Assembly (NCBI GenBank): GCA_963730585.1
Contig: CAVSSL010000011.1
Location: 186,001-250,000 of the forward strand
Direction of reading: 5' to 3'
Length of the DNA: 64,000 nt
Source of the DNA: Pedococcus_A sp963730585
Lineage (GTDB): Bacteria > Actinomycetota > Actinomycetes > Actinomycetales > Dermatophilaceae
The position numbers and the translations under genes were made by a program. The notes under the pieces are model-generated. The model was given only the letters and a program-made list of their open reading frames with translations. It was not told the DNA's origin and ran no database searches. Below, piece after piece: positions 17,487 through 25,746 of the stretch. Each line of letters starts with the position of its first letter. The stretch's first letter is position 1.

Positions 17487-18128
17487 ATGAGGACACTCAC
17501 GACTCCACGGTCGGCAGGGCTGGCGGGCGTGGTGTTCGCGATTCTCTTTGGCCTGAGCATGGTGCTGCTCCGAATGTCGATCGCAGAGGCCCCTCTCACA
17601 GAGACTCGGTTGTCCTCCGTTGCCACGACCCAGCTGACGCTAGCGCTCACGCTGATGCCGATCGCCGGCATCGCCTTCTTGTGGTTCGTGGGGGTGGTCA
17701 GGGACCGGTTGGGCGACCTGGAGGACCGCTTCTTCGCAACGGTCTACCTCGGCAGCGGGCTGCTGTTCCTGGCCATGATGTTCGTGTCGATGGCGCTGGC
17801 AGGCGCAATCCTGACGACCGTGGACTCGGCGGTGAGCCCTTCGAGCCCGCCGGAAGTCGTCCAGTTCGGCCGTGCGGTGATGCTCCAAGTGACCAACGTC
17901 TACGCCCTCAGGATGGCGGCCGTCTTCATGATCTCGCTGAGCACGACCTGGCACCGGTCCGGGACAGCGCCGCGCTGGCTGGTGGTCTCCACCTACCTCA
18001 TCGCATTCTCCCTGCTGGTGGTCACCAGCCTCAGCATGTGGGTCGCGCTGGTCTTCCCGGGGTGGGTCTTCCTGGTCAGCCTCTACGTCCTCGTGACCGC
18101 TCGCCGTTCTGGACCCCAGCCGCTGTGA
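17487..18128 (+). CDS. Multi-pass membrane protein of unknown function
   Basis: 213 aa from the ATG at 17487, chosen for GGAGGAG 6 nt upstream; the frame is open to 17442. Five or six hydrophobic helices (AGVVFAILFGLSMVLL, LTLALTLMPIAGIAFLWFVGV, GSGLLFLAMMFVSMALAGA, YLIAFSLLVVTSLSMWVAL, VFLVSLYVLVTA). No recognised transport or enzyme motif. It lies between the antiporter and the integrase remnant. Function unknown. Confidence 0.65.
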   Translation: MRTLTTPRSAGLAGVVFAILFGLSMVLLRMSIAEAPLTETRLSSVATTQLTLALTLMPIAGIAFLWFVGVVRDRLGDLEDRFFATVYLGSGLLFLAMMFVSMALAGAILTTVDSAVSPSSPPEVVQFGRAVMLQVTNVYALRMAAVFMISLSTTWHRSGTAPRWLVVSTYLIAFSLLVVTSLSMWVALVFPGWVFLVSLYVLVTARRSGPQPL

Positions 18129-18237
18129 GCCCCGGGCTCCTCCCACCATCACAGGACGGCGCGGTGGCGCACGGTGGGGCTACCGGAGGGTGGGGCCCTC
18201 GAGCAAAGCTGCAAGGTGAAGATCCGGTCAAGGCAAC

Positions 18238-18420
18238 CGGGCAAACGCCGCCCTGCGGGTGGCGCGGGTCGACCTCTCGCGCCGCCGCCTCCACGTCGCC
18301 GAGAGCGCGTCGGAGGTGGGTGGCCGTCTGATGTGGACCACGACGAAGAACCACCAGTCCCGGTCCGTGCCGGTGCCGCCAGGGCTCATCCCCGGGCTGC
18401 GCGGGCCTGACTGCCCGGTC
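18238..18420 (+). pseudogene. Tyrosine recombinase (integrase) remnant
   Basis: An uninterrupted patch reads LRVARVDLSRRRLHVAESA, then SEVGGRLMWTTTKNHQSRSV and PVPPGL. This matches the region just after the first catalytic Arg of phage-type tyrosine recombinases (usual form: RVDLLRRRLTVAE..., TKTHQRRSVPVP). No catalytic His-x-x-Arg or Tyr box remains, and no start is seen. It points at, and lies about 100 bp before, the tRNA-Met gene, the usual place of an integrase relative to its attachment tRNA. It is therefore the decayed relic of an integrated element. Confidence 0.65.
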
Positions 18421-18511
18421 CTGTGCGGTATGCCGCGTGCACCCGTGCGGTCCCTGTGCAGGCGCCGCGGTAGCATCGCCGCACCCGGCCGGCGAGCAGC
18501 GCGGCCGCCGC

Positions 18512-18588
18512 GGGGCAGTAGCTCAGTCGGTCAGAGCAGCGGACTCATAATCCGTCGGTCGTCGGTTCAAGCCCGACCTGCCCCACCA
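18512..18588 (+). tRNA. tRNA-Met (CAT anticodon)
   Basis: A complete cloverleaf: acceptor GGGGCAG/CTGCCCC, D arm TAGCTCAGTCGGTCAGAGCA, anticodon stem GCGGA/TCCGT with loop CTCATAA, T arm GGTTCAAGCC, discriminator A at 18585 and an encoded CCA at 18586-18588. Anticodon CAT; the anticodon arm resembles elongator tRNA-Met more than the lysidine-type tRNA-Ile, but the latter cannot be excluded by eye. Its 3' 34 bases plus one are repeated inverted at 13381-13415. Confidence 0.92.
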
Positions 18589-18623
18589 CCCATTTCCGCA
18601 GCTCAGCGCCCTAAGCAGCGTCA

Positions 18624-19523
18624 TTGCGACCTCCCCGGGGTGCCTCGATCTCGCCGCTGGCGAGCCTGGCCGACCTCGCGCTGGGTGGGGGACTGGCCGT
18701 CCGTCGCCTGAGCGGCCGGCTCCTGTTCGCCGCACCCGCCCTCATCGTGGTCGGCCTCGTGCGGGCCGTCTCGGTGCTCACGGCGGTGGGCCGTGACGCC
18801 GGGTGGCGCGACGCGCTCGGCGCCTTCGCCATCTGGCTGTCCCTGGGCTGGGCCGAGATGGCGCTGGCCACGCTGGGCACCGGCGTCGCCCTCCTCGGCA
18901 TCGTCCTGCGACCCGGCTGGGTGAGCGCCGGCCTCGCCGCGCTGCTCGCCCCACCCGTGCTGGGGTGGCTGGCCGCCCCCGCGCACAGCGTCGCCGCGCT
19001 GCGGGTCGACCTGCCGGCCAGCCTGCGGCGGCGCCGCGAGGGCGAGGGCGCCCGTGGCTGGTGGCGCCCGCGCACCGCGATCCCCGTGGCCAGCCTCGCC
19101 GGGGCGGTGGGCGTCGTCGCGCTGCTCCTCGGCATCGTCCAGCCCGGCTCGCACGAGGCGCCCCGCTCGTCGGCAGCGCCCAGCCTGCCCCGCCGGGTCC
19201 CCGAGCCGGTCAAGCGCACGATGGTGCATCCGCCGGCTACCAGCACGCCGACGAGCGCAGCGCGGCCCACGCCGACCGGTGCCGGGACGGGCCTGCCTTC
19301 GGCCACCGCCGCGCCGACCACGACTGCCCACCGCACGACGGCACCGATGACGACCGCCCCGGCTGCCTCGCCCACGGCGACGTCGCCGGTCACCCCCACC
19401 GCCACCCGCACGCCCGGGTCCGCCACGCCCACCGCGCGCCCGACGACGGTGACCGGGTCGCCGACGGCGTCGCCCACCCCGAGCCGGAGACCGACCGACC
19501 GGCCCACCCCGACCCGTCCCTGA
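18624..19523 (+). CDS. Membrane protein with Pro/Thr-rich C-terminal tail
   Basis: 299 aa. An in-frame stop at 18612-18614 limits the start to the TTG at 18624 or later; no strong ribosome site is visible. Three to four helices occupy residues 25-180 (LLFAAPALIVVGLVRAV, FAIWLSLGWAEMALATLGTGVALLGIVL, VAALLLGIV-like segment near 170). The last 110 residues are Pro, Thr, Ala and Ser repeats of low complexity (TPTSAARPTPTGAGTG), as in O-mannosylated cell-wall-spanning tails. The gene at 20352 has the same design. Function unknown. Confidence 0.55.
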   Translation: MRPPRGASISPLASLADLALGGGLAVRRLSGRLLFAAPALIVVGLVRAVSVLTAVGRDAGWRDALGAFAIWLSLGWAEMALATLGTGVALLGIVLRPGWVSAGLAALLAPPVLGWLAAPAHSVAALRVDLPASLRRRREGEGARGWWRPRTAIPVASLAGAVGVVALLLGIVQPGSHEAPRSSAAPSLPRRVPEPVKRTMVHPPATSTPTSAARPTPTGAGTGLPSATAAPTTTAHRTTAPMTTAPAASPTATSPVTPTATRTPGSATPTARPTTVTGSPTASPTPSRRPTDRPTPTRP

Positions 19524-19551
19524 GCCGGGTGCTCGGGATTCCTGATAACTC

Positions 19552-19575
19552 TGGTGCGGATGGTGCAGTTGGTGC
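19552..19575 (+). repeat. Three 9-bp-spaced TGGTGC direct repeats
   Basis: TGGTGC occurs at 19552, 19561 and 19570, in exact 9-bp register, about 145 bp before the DUF3145 start. Phased direct repeats in an upstream region can be a regulator binding array; no binding protein is suggested by the context. Confidence 0.35.
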
Positions 19576-19719
19576 ACAATGGGCTCCGTTGGCCGCCTGC
19601 GGTCGACGACAGAAGCAGCCGTACACAAACGCGGCCGCACACAACTGCATCGACACGCAGCCGGACCGACAGTGCAGAGGTCGTTGGGGAAGACGTCCCT
19701 CGCACACAGGAGGTCCCGG

Positions 19720-20235
19720 ATGTCTGTCGCGATGCCGCGTGTCACGACCCGCGGGGTGGTGTTCGTTCACTCCACCCCGAAAGCGCTGTGCCCGCACATC
19801 ACGTGGGCCCTGGAGTCCATCCTGGGGCAGCGCCTCAACCTCGAGTGGACGCCTCAACCTGCCGGTGCCGCGCTGGTGCGCGCTGAGATCTCGTGGACCG
19901 GCGAGGCCGGCACCGGCGCCAAGCTCGCCTCTGCGCTGCGCGGGTGGGACAACCTGCGCTACGAGGTGACCGAGGAGCCGAGCCCCGGCTGCGACGGCTC
20001 ACGCTGGTCGCACACGCCCTCGCTCGGCATCCACCACACCTGGACCTCCGCGTCGGGCGACGCCGTCGTCAACGAGGACCGCCTGCGCGAGGTCGTGCGC
20101 CTCGCCCAGGGCTCGCCCGAGGCCATGGCGGAGATGCTCGACGAGCTGCTCGGCACGGACTGGGACAATGAGCTCGAGCCCTTCCGGTATGCCGGTGACG
20201 GGGCTCCCGTGCGCTGGCTCCACAAGGTGGGGTAG
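19720..20235 (+). CDS. DUF3145 family protein
   Basis: 171 aa. ATG at 19720 with AGGAGGT 6 nt upstream, a near-perfect ribosome site. The sequence (RGVVFVHSTPKALCPHITWAL, then LNLEWTPQPA and GDAVVNEDRLREVV) is that of the actinobacterial DUF3145 family, usually about 165 residues and nearly universal in the class. Cytosolic; no function is established. It often lies close to fatty-acid synthesis genes, as here. Confidence 0.85.
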   Translation: MSVAMPRVTTRGVVFVHSTPKALCPHITWALESILGQRLNLEWTPQPAGAALVRAEISWTGEAGTGAKLASALRGWDNLRYEVTEEPSPGCDGSRWSHTPSLGIHHTWTSASGDAVVNEDRLREVVRLAQGSPEAMAEMLDELLGTDWDNELEPFRYAGDGAPVRWLHKVG

Positions 20236-20351
20236 GGCTCCCAGGCGGGGCGTCCCCACGTGCTCGACTTCGTGGGAGAGGGGTCCCTCCGGTAGCGTGG
20301 CCGGCCGATCTGGACCAAACGGACCGAACGGACCGACCCGGGAGGTAAGAC

Positions 20352-21248
20352 GTGTACGCCCTCGTCGTCCTGGCCGCCGTCGCCGCAGTCGTCGGCGCGC
20401 TGGGATCCCTGCTCGCCGCGTGGACGGGCACTGGCCGCCGCAGCCGTCACCGCGGTGGTGCGGCAGCCCTGCCGCGTGCGGCCGCGGCCACTGCCAGCCT
20501 GTTGCTGGCGGCCGTGCCGCTGCTCTTCGTGCTCGAGCGCAACCAGCTCGGCCTGGCCGCCCTCGCTCTCTTCTGGCTCAGCCTGCCCTGGCTGGCCGTG
20601 ACGGCCCGCCTCGGCTCGTGGGCGCACGCCGGATGGACCCACGCCGTCAACGGTGCCGTCGTCGGCATGGTCTACCTCGCCTGGCAGGCGACCACGCAGC
20701 AGAGGCCGGTGCTTGCCGCCGTGGGCGTGTGGGGCCTGTGGCTGCTGGCCGCGGCCGCCGCCGTCGTCGTCCTGGCATACCTGCGTGACGTCGCCGGCTC
20801 CAGCGACGGCCCCGGGCTCGTGCGACTGCGTCCCGCGGTGGTCAGCACCCTCGCCCTCGGTGGGGTGGGTGCGGCCGCGCTCTCCCTGGTGGTCCAGCAG
20901 CCGCCCGCCCCGGAGTCGGTGGAGGCGGCTGCCGCGGCGCCGGCGCCCCCGGCGGGTGGCAGCACCACCGGCGCGACCCCCGCTGCACCGACGAGCACTG
21001 CCGAGCCCGCTCCCACGACCACGGCTCCGACCCGGCAGACCGAGGCCACGGCCGCGGCACGCTCGCAGAAGCGCACGGCGACGGCCACCACCACGACGAC
21101 CCGCACGCCGGCGCCCTCCAGCACGACTACCCCCTCGACGACGTCGCCCACCACGCAGCCGACCACCACGTCGCCGACCACGTCGCCGCTCGACATCAAG
21201 ATCTGGCCGCCCAACAACCCGCACGGCACACCGCCGGGCAAGAAGTAG
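20352..21248 (+). CDS. Membrane protein with Thr/Pro-rich C-terminal tail
   Basis: 298 aa; GTG at 20352 with GGGAGGT upstream. Five helices in residues 1-185 (YALVVLAAVAAVVGALGSLL, ASLLLAAVPLLFVL, LAALALFWLSLPWLAVTA, WGLWLLAAAAAVVVLAYL, VVSTLALGGVGAAAL). The remaining 110 residues are Thr/Pro/Ala low complexity ending in IKIWPPNNPHGTPPGKK. The architecture mirrors the gene at 18624, on the other side of DUF3145. Function unknown; the tail probably extends into the cell wall. Confidence 0.65.
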   Translation: MYALVVLAAVAAVVGALGSLLAAWTGTGRRSRHRGGAAALPRAAAATASLLLAAVPLLFVLERNQLGLAALALFWLSLPWLAVTARLGSWAHAGWTHAVNGAVVGMVYLAWQATTQQRPVLAAVGVWGLWLLAAAAAVVVLAYLRDVAGSSDGPGLVRLRPAVVSTLALGGVGAAALSLVVQQPPAPESVEAAAAAPAPPAGGSTTGATPAAPTSTAEPAPTTTAPTRQTEATAAARSQKRTATATTTTTRTPAPSSTTTPSTTSPTTQPTTTSPTTSPLDIKIWPPNNPHGTPPGKK

Positions 21249-21258
21249 GGCCGCCAGG

Positions 21259-21825
21259 TCAGGAGACGGATCGCTCGCGCTGGGGGCGGCCACCGACCTT
21301 GGCCAGGATGAGCTCGAAGTCCCTAGGGGTGACCAGCTCCATCGGCAGGGCCATCACCAGGTGGTTGTTGGGCTTGATGACGAGCACGTCCCCGAACCGG
21401 GCGACCTGGTCGATCGAGGTGTAGGGAATCTCGTAGCTGATGTCCGGGGTGGTGACGCGCACGGCTCTCGGCCCGAACGAGCTCGTCAGCAGCGCCCCGA
21501 CGCGCGCCTGCCTCGCGACGACCGTGCGCACCCGGCTGGCCAGGGACAGCTCCCACCACAGGTACGAGGCGGCGCAGAACACCGCGAAGGCCGCGAGCGA
21601 CACCATCGCCGCGTCGAGGGCCGTCCGCGGGTCGTGGCGGTAGGGCGACTGGACGTAGAGCCACACCAGGGCCACGCCGAGGACTGCGGCGTTGATGCCC
21701 AGCGGGATCCAGCTCTTGGGGTCGCGACGCGCGAAGGCCTTGAGGGCTGCCTTCTCCCTGCCGGGCAGGGACTCGTCGGCGAAGTACCGGTTGACGCCCG
21801 CACCCTGGTTCCACGTCACACTCAC
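21259..21825 (-). CDS. YcxB-like membrane protein
   Basis: 188 aa from the GTG at 21825 (GGGGGCGGG upstream); other near-by starts are possible. Two membrane helices (IPLGINAAVLGVALVWLYV and AAMVSLAAFAVFCAASYLWW) are followed by a soluble domain with YEIPYTSIDQVARFGDVLVIKPNNHLVMALP, the pattern of the YcxB-like C-terminal domain, which resembles bacterial PH domains. Function unknown. Convergent with the Thr-rich membrane protein gene. Confidence 0.7.
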   Translation of the reverse strand: MSVTWNQGAGVNRYFADESLPGREKAALKAFARRDPKSWIPLGINAAVLGVALVWLYVQSPYRHDPRTALDAAMVSLAAFAVFCAASYLWWELSLASRVRTVVARQARVGALLTSSFGPRAVRVTTPDISYEIPYTSIDQVARFGDVLVIKPNNHLVMALPMELVTPRDFELILAKVGGRPQRERSVS

Positions 21826-21892
21826 TGCTGCCCGCCCCCTGTCCAAGCGGGCTCACGCTAGGGCCCAGCAGGGGCTGTGCTGGCACATAACG

Positions 21893-21924
21893 CCGCAGGG
21901 TCACCCAAACGGGTGACCCTGCGG
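21893..21924. terminator. Terminator after fabF
   Basis: A perfect 14-bp stem (CCGCAGGGTCACCC and its complement) with an AAAC loop lies about 45 nt beyond the fabF stop on the minus strand. It ends the fatty-acid operon and may also insulate the YcxB-like gene promoter. Confidence 0.85.
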
Positions 21925-21969
21925 GTGGGACGTCTTCGTGAGTCCGGTGAGGTCCTGGTGAGGCCGCGC

Positions 21970-23214
21970 TCAGACGCTCTTGAAGGTGAGGGCCACGTTG
22001 TGGCCGCCGAAGCCGAACGAGTTGTTGAGCGCCGCGATGTCGCCGTCGGGCAGGGTGCGGGCTTCCCCGCGCACCACGTCGAGGTTGATCTCGGGATCCA
22101 TGTCGTCGAGGTTGGTCGTCGCGGGCGCCACCCGGTGCTGCAGGGCCAGGATGGTCAGCACGCCCTCGAGTGCACCGGCGGCGCCGAGCAGGTGACCGGT
22201 CATCGACTTCGTGGCGCTGACCGGCATACCGTCGGCGGCGTCGCCGAAGGCGCGCCTGATCGCGTTGGACTCCGCGACGTCGCCCACGGGGGTCGAGGTG
22301 GCGTGGGCGTTGATGTGCACGATGTCGGACGGCGTGAGGCCGCCGCGCTCGACGGCCTCGACCATCGCGCGCGAGGCGCCGGCGCCCTCGGGCTCGGGGG
22401 CGGCGATGTGGTGGGAGTCGGCCGACATGCCGACGCCGGCGAGCTCGGCGTAGATCTTCGCCCCGCGCGCCTTGGCGTGCTCCTCGCTCTCGAGCACGAT
22501 GACCGCGGCACCCTCACCGAGGACGAAACCGTCGCGGCCGGTGTCGTAGGGGCGGGAGGCCCGCTCGGGGTCGTCGTTGCGCTTAGACAGGGCCTGCATG
22601 GCGGCGAAGCCGGCGAACGGCAGCGGGTGCACCGCGGCCTCGGTGCCGCCGGCGACCACGACGTCGGCCCGGCCGTTGCGGATCATCTCGAGGGCGAAGC
22701 CCATCGCCTCCGCGCCCGAGGCGCAGGCCGAGACCGTCGAGTGCGCACCGGCGCGGGCCCCGAGCTCGAGCGAGACGTTGCCGGCCGGGCTGTTGGCCAT
22801 GAGCATGGGCACCGCGAGCGGGAAGACCCGTCGCGGCCCCTTCTCGCGCAGGTTGTCCCACTGGTCGAGCAGGGTCCACACGCCACCGATGCCGGTGCCG
22901 ATGGCGACGGCGAGGCGCTCGGGCTCCACCTCGGGGCTGCCGGCGTCGGCCCAGGCCTCACGGGAGGCGATCATGGCGTACTGCGCCGACGGGTCGAGCC
23001 GCCTCGTCTCGACCTTGGACAGCACCTCCGACGGCGGCGTCTTGATGGTGGCGGCGAAGGTGACCGGGAGCTCGTACTTCTCCACCCAGTCGAACGTCAT
23101 GGGACGGGCGCCGGAGCGGCCCGCGAGGACCGCGTCCCACGTCTCGGCCACCGTGCCGCCGAGGGGGGTGGTGGCGCCGAGGCCGGTGACGACGACGCGT
23201 CGTGTGGCGGTCAT
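21970..23214 (-). CDS. fabF: 3-oxoacyl-[acyl-carrier-protein] synthase II
   Basis: 414 aa; ATG at 23214 with GAAGGAG upstream. Condensing enzyme of type II fatty-acid elongation: condenses malonyl-ACP with acyl-ACP. Catalytic Cys164 lies in VSACASGAEA; the two His residues are in NAHATSTPVGD and in GHLLGAAGAL. The final NSFGFGGHN is the usual C-terminal glycine-rich loop. Last gene of the fabD-fabH-acpP-fabF operon, equivalent by position to kasA of mycobacteria. A hairpin between acpP and fabF may lower its expression relative to acpP. Confidence 0.97.
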   Translation of the reverse strand: MTATRRVVVTGLGATTPLGGTVAETWDAVLAGRSGARPMTFDWVEKYELPVTFAATIKTPPSEVLSKVETRRLDPSAQYAMIASREAWADAGSPEVEPERLAVAIGTGIGGVWTLLDQWDNLREKGPRRVFPLAVPMLMANSPAGNVSLELGARAGAHSTVSACASGAEAMGFALEMIRNGRADVVVAGGTEAAVHPLPFAGFAAMQALSKRNDDPERASRPYDTGRDGFVLGEGAAVIVLESEEHAKARGAKIYAELAGVGMSADSHHIAAPEPEGAGASRAMVEAVERGGLTPSDIVHINAHATSTPVGDVAESNAIRRAFGDAADGMPVSATKSMTGHLLGAAGALEGVLTILALQHRVAPATTNLDDMDPEINLDVVRGEARTLPDGDIAALNNSFGFGGHNVALTFKSV

Positions 23215-23275
23215 GGACGGATCTGCTCCTTCGTGTGAGGTCACCTGGGGTGCCGGCGCGCGTCCGGCGGAGGCG

Positions 23276-23310
23276 CCCGGCCCCGGTCGCCGCTGGGCGA
23301 CGGGGCCGGG
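23276..23310 (-). terminator. Intra-operon hairpin between acpP and fabF
   Basis: A 15-bp G+C stem with one bulged base and a 4-nt loop follows the acpP stop and precedes fabF. No U tract. It is a plausible attenuator or RNA-processing/stability site giving more acyl carrier protein than synthase. Inferred from structure only. Confidence 0.5.
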
Positions 23311-23318
23311 GCGTCGGC

Positions 23319-23567
23319 TCAGCTCTGGTTCTTGGCGATGAAGCTGACGGCGTCGCCGACGGTGGTGAGGTTCTTGACCTCGTCGTCGGGGATGCGGACG
23401 CCGAACTTCTCCTCGGCGTTGACGACGATCGTCATCATCGACAGCGAGTCGATGTCGAGGTCCTCGGTGAAGGACTTGTCAGCCTGGACCGAGTCGGTCG
23501 AAAGACCGGTCTCCTCGTTCACGATCTCGGCGAGGCCCTCGAGGATCTCCTGCTCGCTCTGTGCCAT
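23319..23567 (-). CDS. acpP: Acyl carrier protein
   Basis: 82 aa acidic four-helix carrier. The phosphopantetheine attachment site is Ser41 in DIDSLSMM. ATG with GAAGGAGAC upstream. It carries growing acyl chains between FabD, FabH and FabF encoded around it. Separated from fabH by about 100 nt and from fabF by about 104 nt, both unusually long gaps for an operon, allowing separate control of carrier abundance. Confidence 0.97.
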   Translation of the reverse strand: MAQSEQEILEGLAEIVNEETGLSTDSVQADKSFTEDLDIDSLSMMTIVVNAEEKFGVRIPDDEVKNLTTVGDAVSFIAKNQS

Positions 23568-23669
23568 TGGTGTCTCCTTCTTCTCGTTCGATCCTGATGG
23601 TGTGTGCCATCTCGGTGGTGCGGTTTGCGGTGGCCCGATACACCCGTCAGACCGGCGGGAGCTGTGGGG

Positions 23670-24686
23670 TCAGGGGAGGACGACGACCTGCGCCGCGTAG
23701 ACGAGGCCGGCGCCGAAGCCGATCTGCAGCGCGAGGCCGCCGCGCGGTGCCTCGCCCTCGCGCAGCATCCGCTCGGTCGCGAGCGGGATCGACGCGGCAC
23801 TGGTGTTCGCGGTCTCGGCGATGTCGCGGGCGACGGGGATGTCGGCGGGGAGCTTCAGCTGCTTGATCATCGCGTCGATGATGCGCATGTTGGCCTGGTG
23901 CGGGATGAAGGCGTCGAGGTCCTCGGCACGGATACCCGCGGCATCGATGGCCTTCTGCGCCACCGGCGCCATGCCCCAGACGGCCCACCGGAACACCGAC
24001 TGACCGGCCATGGTGATGGCGGGGAAGTCGATCTGCTTCTGGCGGGTCTCGACCCAGCTGTCGCGCTGGGAGATCGTCTTCCACTGCGAGCCGTCGGAGC
24101 CCCAGACGGTGGGGCCGATGGCCGGGGTGTCCGACGGGCCGACGATCGCGGCCCCGGCGCCGTCGCCGAAGATGAAGGCGCTGCCGCGGTCGTAGGGGTC
24201 GGTGAAGTCCGAGAGCTTCTCGACGCCCACCACCAGCACGTGCGTGGCGCTGCCGCCGCGGACCATGTCGTTGGCCAGGGCGATGGCGTGGCAGTAGCCG
24301 GCGCACGCCGCCGAGATGTCGAACGCTGCCGCCTGGATCCCGAGGCGGTCGGCGAGGATGGGCGCGGCAGCGGGCGTCTGGTACGGGTGGGTGACGGTGG
24401 CGACGATGACGGCGTCGATCTGCCCCGCCTCGAGCCCGGCCATGGCGAGCGCCTCGCGGGTCGCGTGCTCGGACATGTCGACCACCGACTCGTCGGGAGC
24501 GGCGAACCGACGGCTGATGATGCCCGAGCGCTCACGGATCCACTCGTCCGAGGAGTCGATCTTGTCGATGACCTCCGAGTTGGGCACCACCCGCTCGGGG
24601 CGGTAGCCGCCGACCCCGAGGATGCGGGCGTGGCGGGCGCCGGTCGGCGTGGTGAGGGTGCCGGTGGCCTTGGGGGAGAGAGTCAT
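23670..24686 (-). CDS. fabH: 3-oxoacyl-[acyl-carrier-protein] synthase III
   Basis: 338 aa; ATG at 24686, two bases after the fabD stop, so tightly coupled. Starts fatty-acid synthesis by condensing a short acyl-CoA with malonyl-ACP. Catalytic triad Cys128 (ISAACAG), His263 (PHQANMR) and Asn294 (ETANTSAAS). In actinobacteria FabH often prefers branched primers, giving iso/anteiso fatty acids; the specificity here is not visible. Its presence inside the operon, as in Streptomyces, differs from mycobacteria, where fabH is elsewhere. Confidence 0.97.
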   Translation of the reverse strand: MTLSPKATGTLTTPTGARHARILGVGGYRPERVVPNSEVIDKIDSSDEWIRERSGIISRRFAAPDESVVDMSEHATREALAMAGLEAGQIDAVIVATVTHPYQTPAAAPILADRLGIQAAAFDISAACAGYCHAIALANDMVRGGSATHVLVVGVEKLSDFTDPYDRGSAFIFGDGAGAAIVGPSDTPAIGPTVWGSDGSQWKTISQRDSWVETRQKQIDFPAITMAGQSVFRWAVWGMAPVAQKAIDAAGIRAEDLDAFIPHQANMRIIDAMIKQLKLPADIPVARDIAETANTSAASIPLATERMLREGEAPRGGLALQIGFGAGLVYAAQVVVLP

Positions 24687-24688
24687 GG

Positions 24689-25663
24689 TCAGGCTTCCTG
24701 CTCGGCAGTGGGGGAGCCGGCGGTCTGTCCACCGTGCTCGTGGAGCATGCGCTGGGCCGCCTCGAGGTCGTCGGGGGTCTTCAGCGCGAGGGCCTCGACA
24801 CCCTTGAGGCCGCGCTTGGCCAGGCCGACGAGGGTGCCCGCCGGCGGCAGCTCGATGAGGCCGGTGACGCCGAGGTCGGCCAGCGTCTCCATGCACAGGT
24901 CCCAGCGCACCGGGTTGCTCACCTGGCTGACGAGGCGTGAGAGCACCTCCGCGCCGTCGCGCACCACGGCACCGTCGGCGTTGGACACCAGCGGGACCGA
25001 TGGGGTGCTGGTGGTGAAGCCGGCGGCCTGTCGGCCCAGCGCCTCGACGGCGGGGGCCATGTGCGTGGTGTGGAAGGCGCCGGCGACCTGCAGGGGGATG
25101 ACCCTGGCCCGGGCAGGCGGCTCGGCCGCGAGGGCGGCGAGCTGGTCGAGGGTGCCGGCGGCGACGACCTGACCGGCGCCGTTGGCGTTCGCCGGGGTGA
25201 GGCCGTGCCGCTGGAGGGTGGCCGCCACCTCGTCGGGGTCGCCGCCGAGAACGGCGCTCATGCCGGTCGGGGTCACCGCGCTGGCGGCGGCCATGCCGCG
25301 GCCGCGCTCGCGGACGAAGGCCATCGCATCCGCGTCGGCGAGCACTCCCGCGAAGGCGGCCGCGGTGATCTCGCCCACCGAGTGACCGGCCGTGACGCCG
25401 ACGAGCGACGCGACGGTGCTGGAGGTGTCGGTGTCACCGAAGAGCGCGGGCACGCAGGCGAGGCCGGCAGCCACGATCAGCGGCTGGGCCACGGCGGTGT
25501 CCCTGATCGTGTCGGCGTCCGAGGTGGTGCCGTGCGCCACGAGGTCCAGGCCGGCCACCTCCGAGAGCGACTCGAGCCGGGCCCGCACCGCGGGGATCTC
25601 GAGCCAGGGCGCCAGGAAGCCGGGGGTCTGGGAGCCCTGTCCAGGGCAGACGATCGCGAGCAC
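24689..25663 (-). CDS. fabD: Malonyl-CoA:ACP transacylase
   Basis: 324 aa from the GTG at 25663 (AAAGGCTGAGGAC upstream), which places PGQGSQ at the usual N-terminal position. Catalytic Ser95 is in GHSVGE; the partner His is in AGAFHTTHM. It loads malonyl groups on acyl carrier protein. First gene of the operon; its promoter region lies in the 78 nt after fasR and contains a palindrome at 25729-25746. Confidence 0.96.
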   Translation of the reverse strand: MLAIVCPGQGSQTPGFLAPWLEIPAVRARLESLSEVAGLDLVAHGTTSDADTIRDTAVAQPLIVAAGLACVPALFGDTDTSSTVASLVGVTAGHSVGEITAAAFAGVLADADAMAFVRERGRGMAAASAVTPTGMSAVLGGDPDEVAATLQRHGLTPANANGAGQVVAAGTLDQLAALAAEPPARARVIPLQVAGAFHTTHMAPAVEALGRQAAGFTTSTPSVPLVSNADGAVVRDGAEVLSRLVSQVSNPVRWDLCMETLADLGVTGLIELPPAGTLVGLAKRGLKGVEALALKTPDDLEAAQRMLHEHGGQTAGSPTAEQEA

Positions 25664-25728
25664 GTCCTCAGCCTTTCGTCCCGGGCGTGACCGCACCGTG
25701 ACCGAACGCCACGAACATCCTCGGCCCG

Positions 25729-25746
25729 TGTTGGAGGATTCCTACA
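25729..25746. promoter_or_regulatory. 18-bp palindrome upstream of fabD, candidate FasR site
   Basis: TGTTGGAGGATTCCTACA has dyad symmetry of the form TGTnGGAnnnnTCCnACA. It covers the fasR stop codon and lies 66-83 nt before the fabD start, where an activator should bind. FasR of Streptomyces coelicolor activates the same operon; whether this is its site here is inference. Confidence 0.45.

Noticed and set aside
16060..18128. Mrp-type multi-subunit antiporter operon
   Set aside because: Only one CPA1-type protein is present and the next gene has no Mrp subunit features.
13381..18589. Intact integrative element able to excise
   Set aside because: The tRNA-end copies are inverted and the integrase lacks its catalytic region, so excision is not possible as seen.
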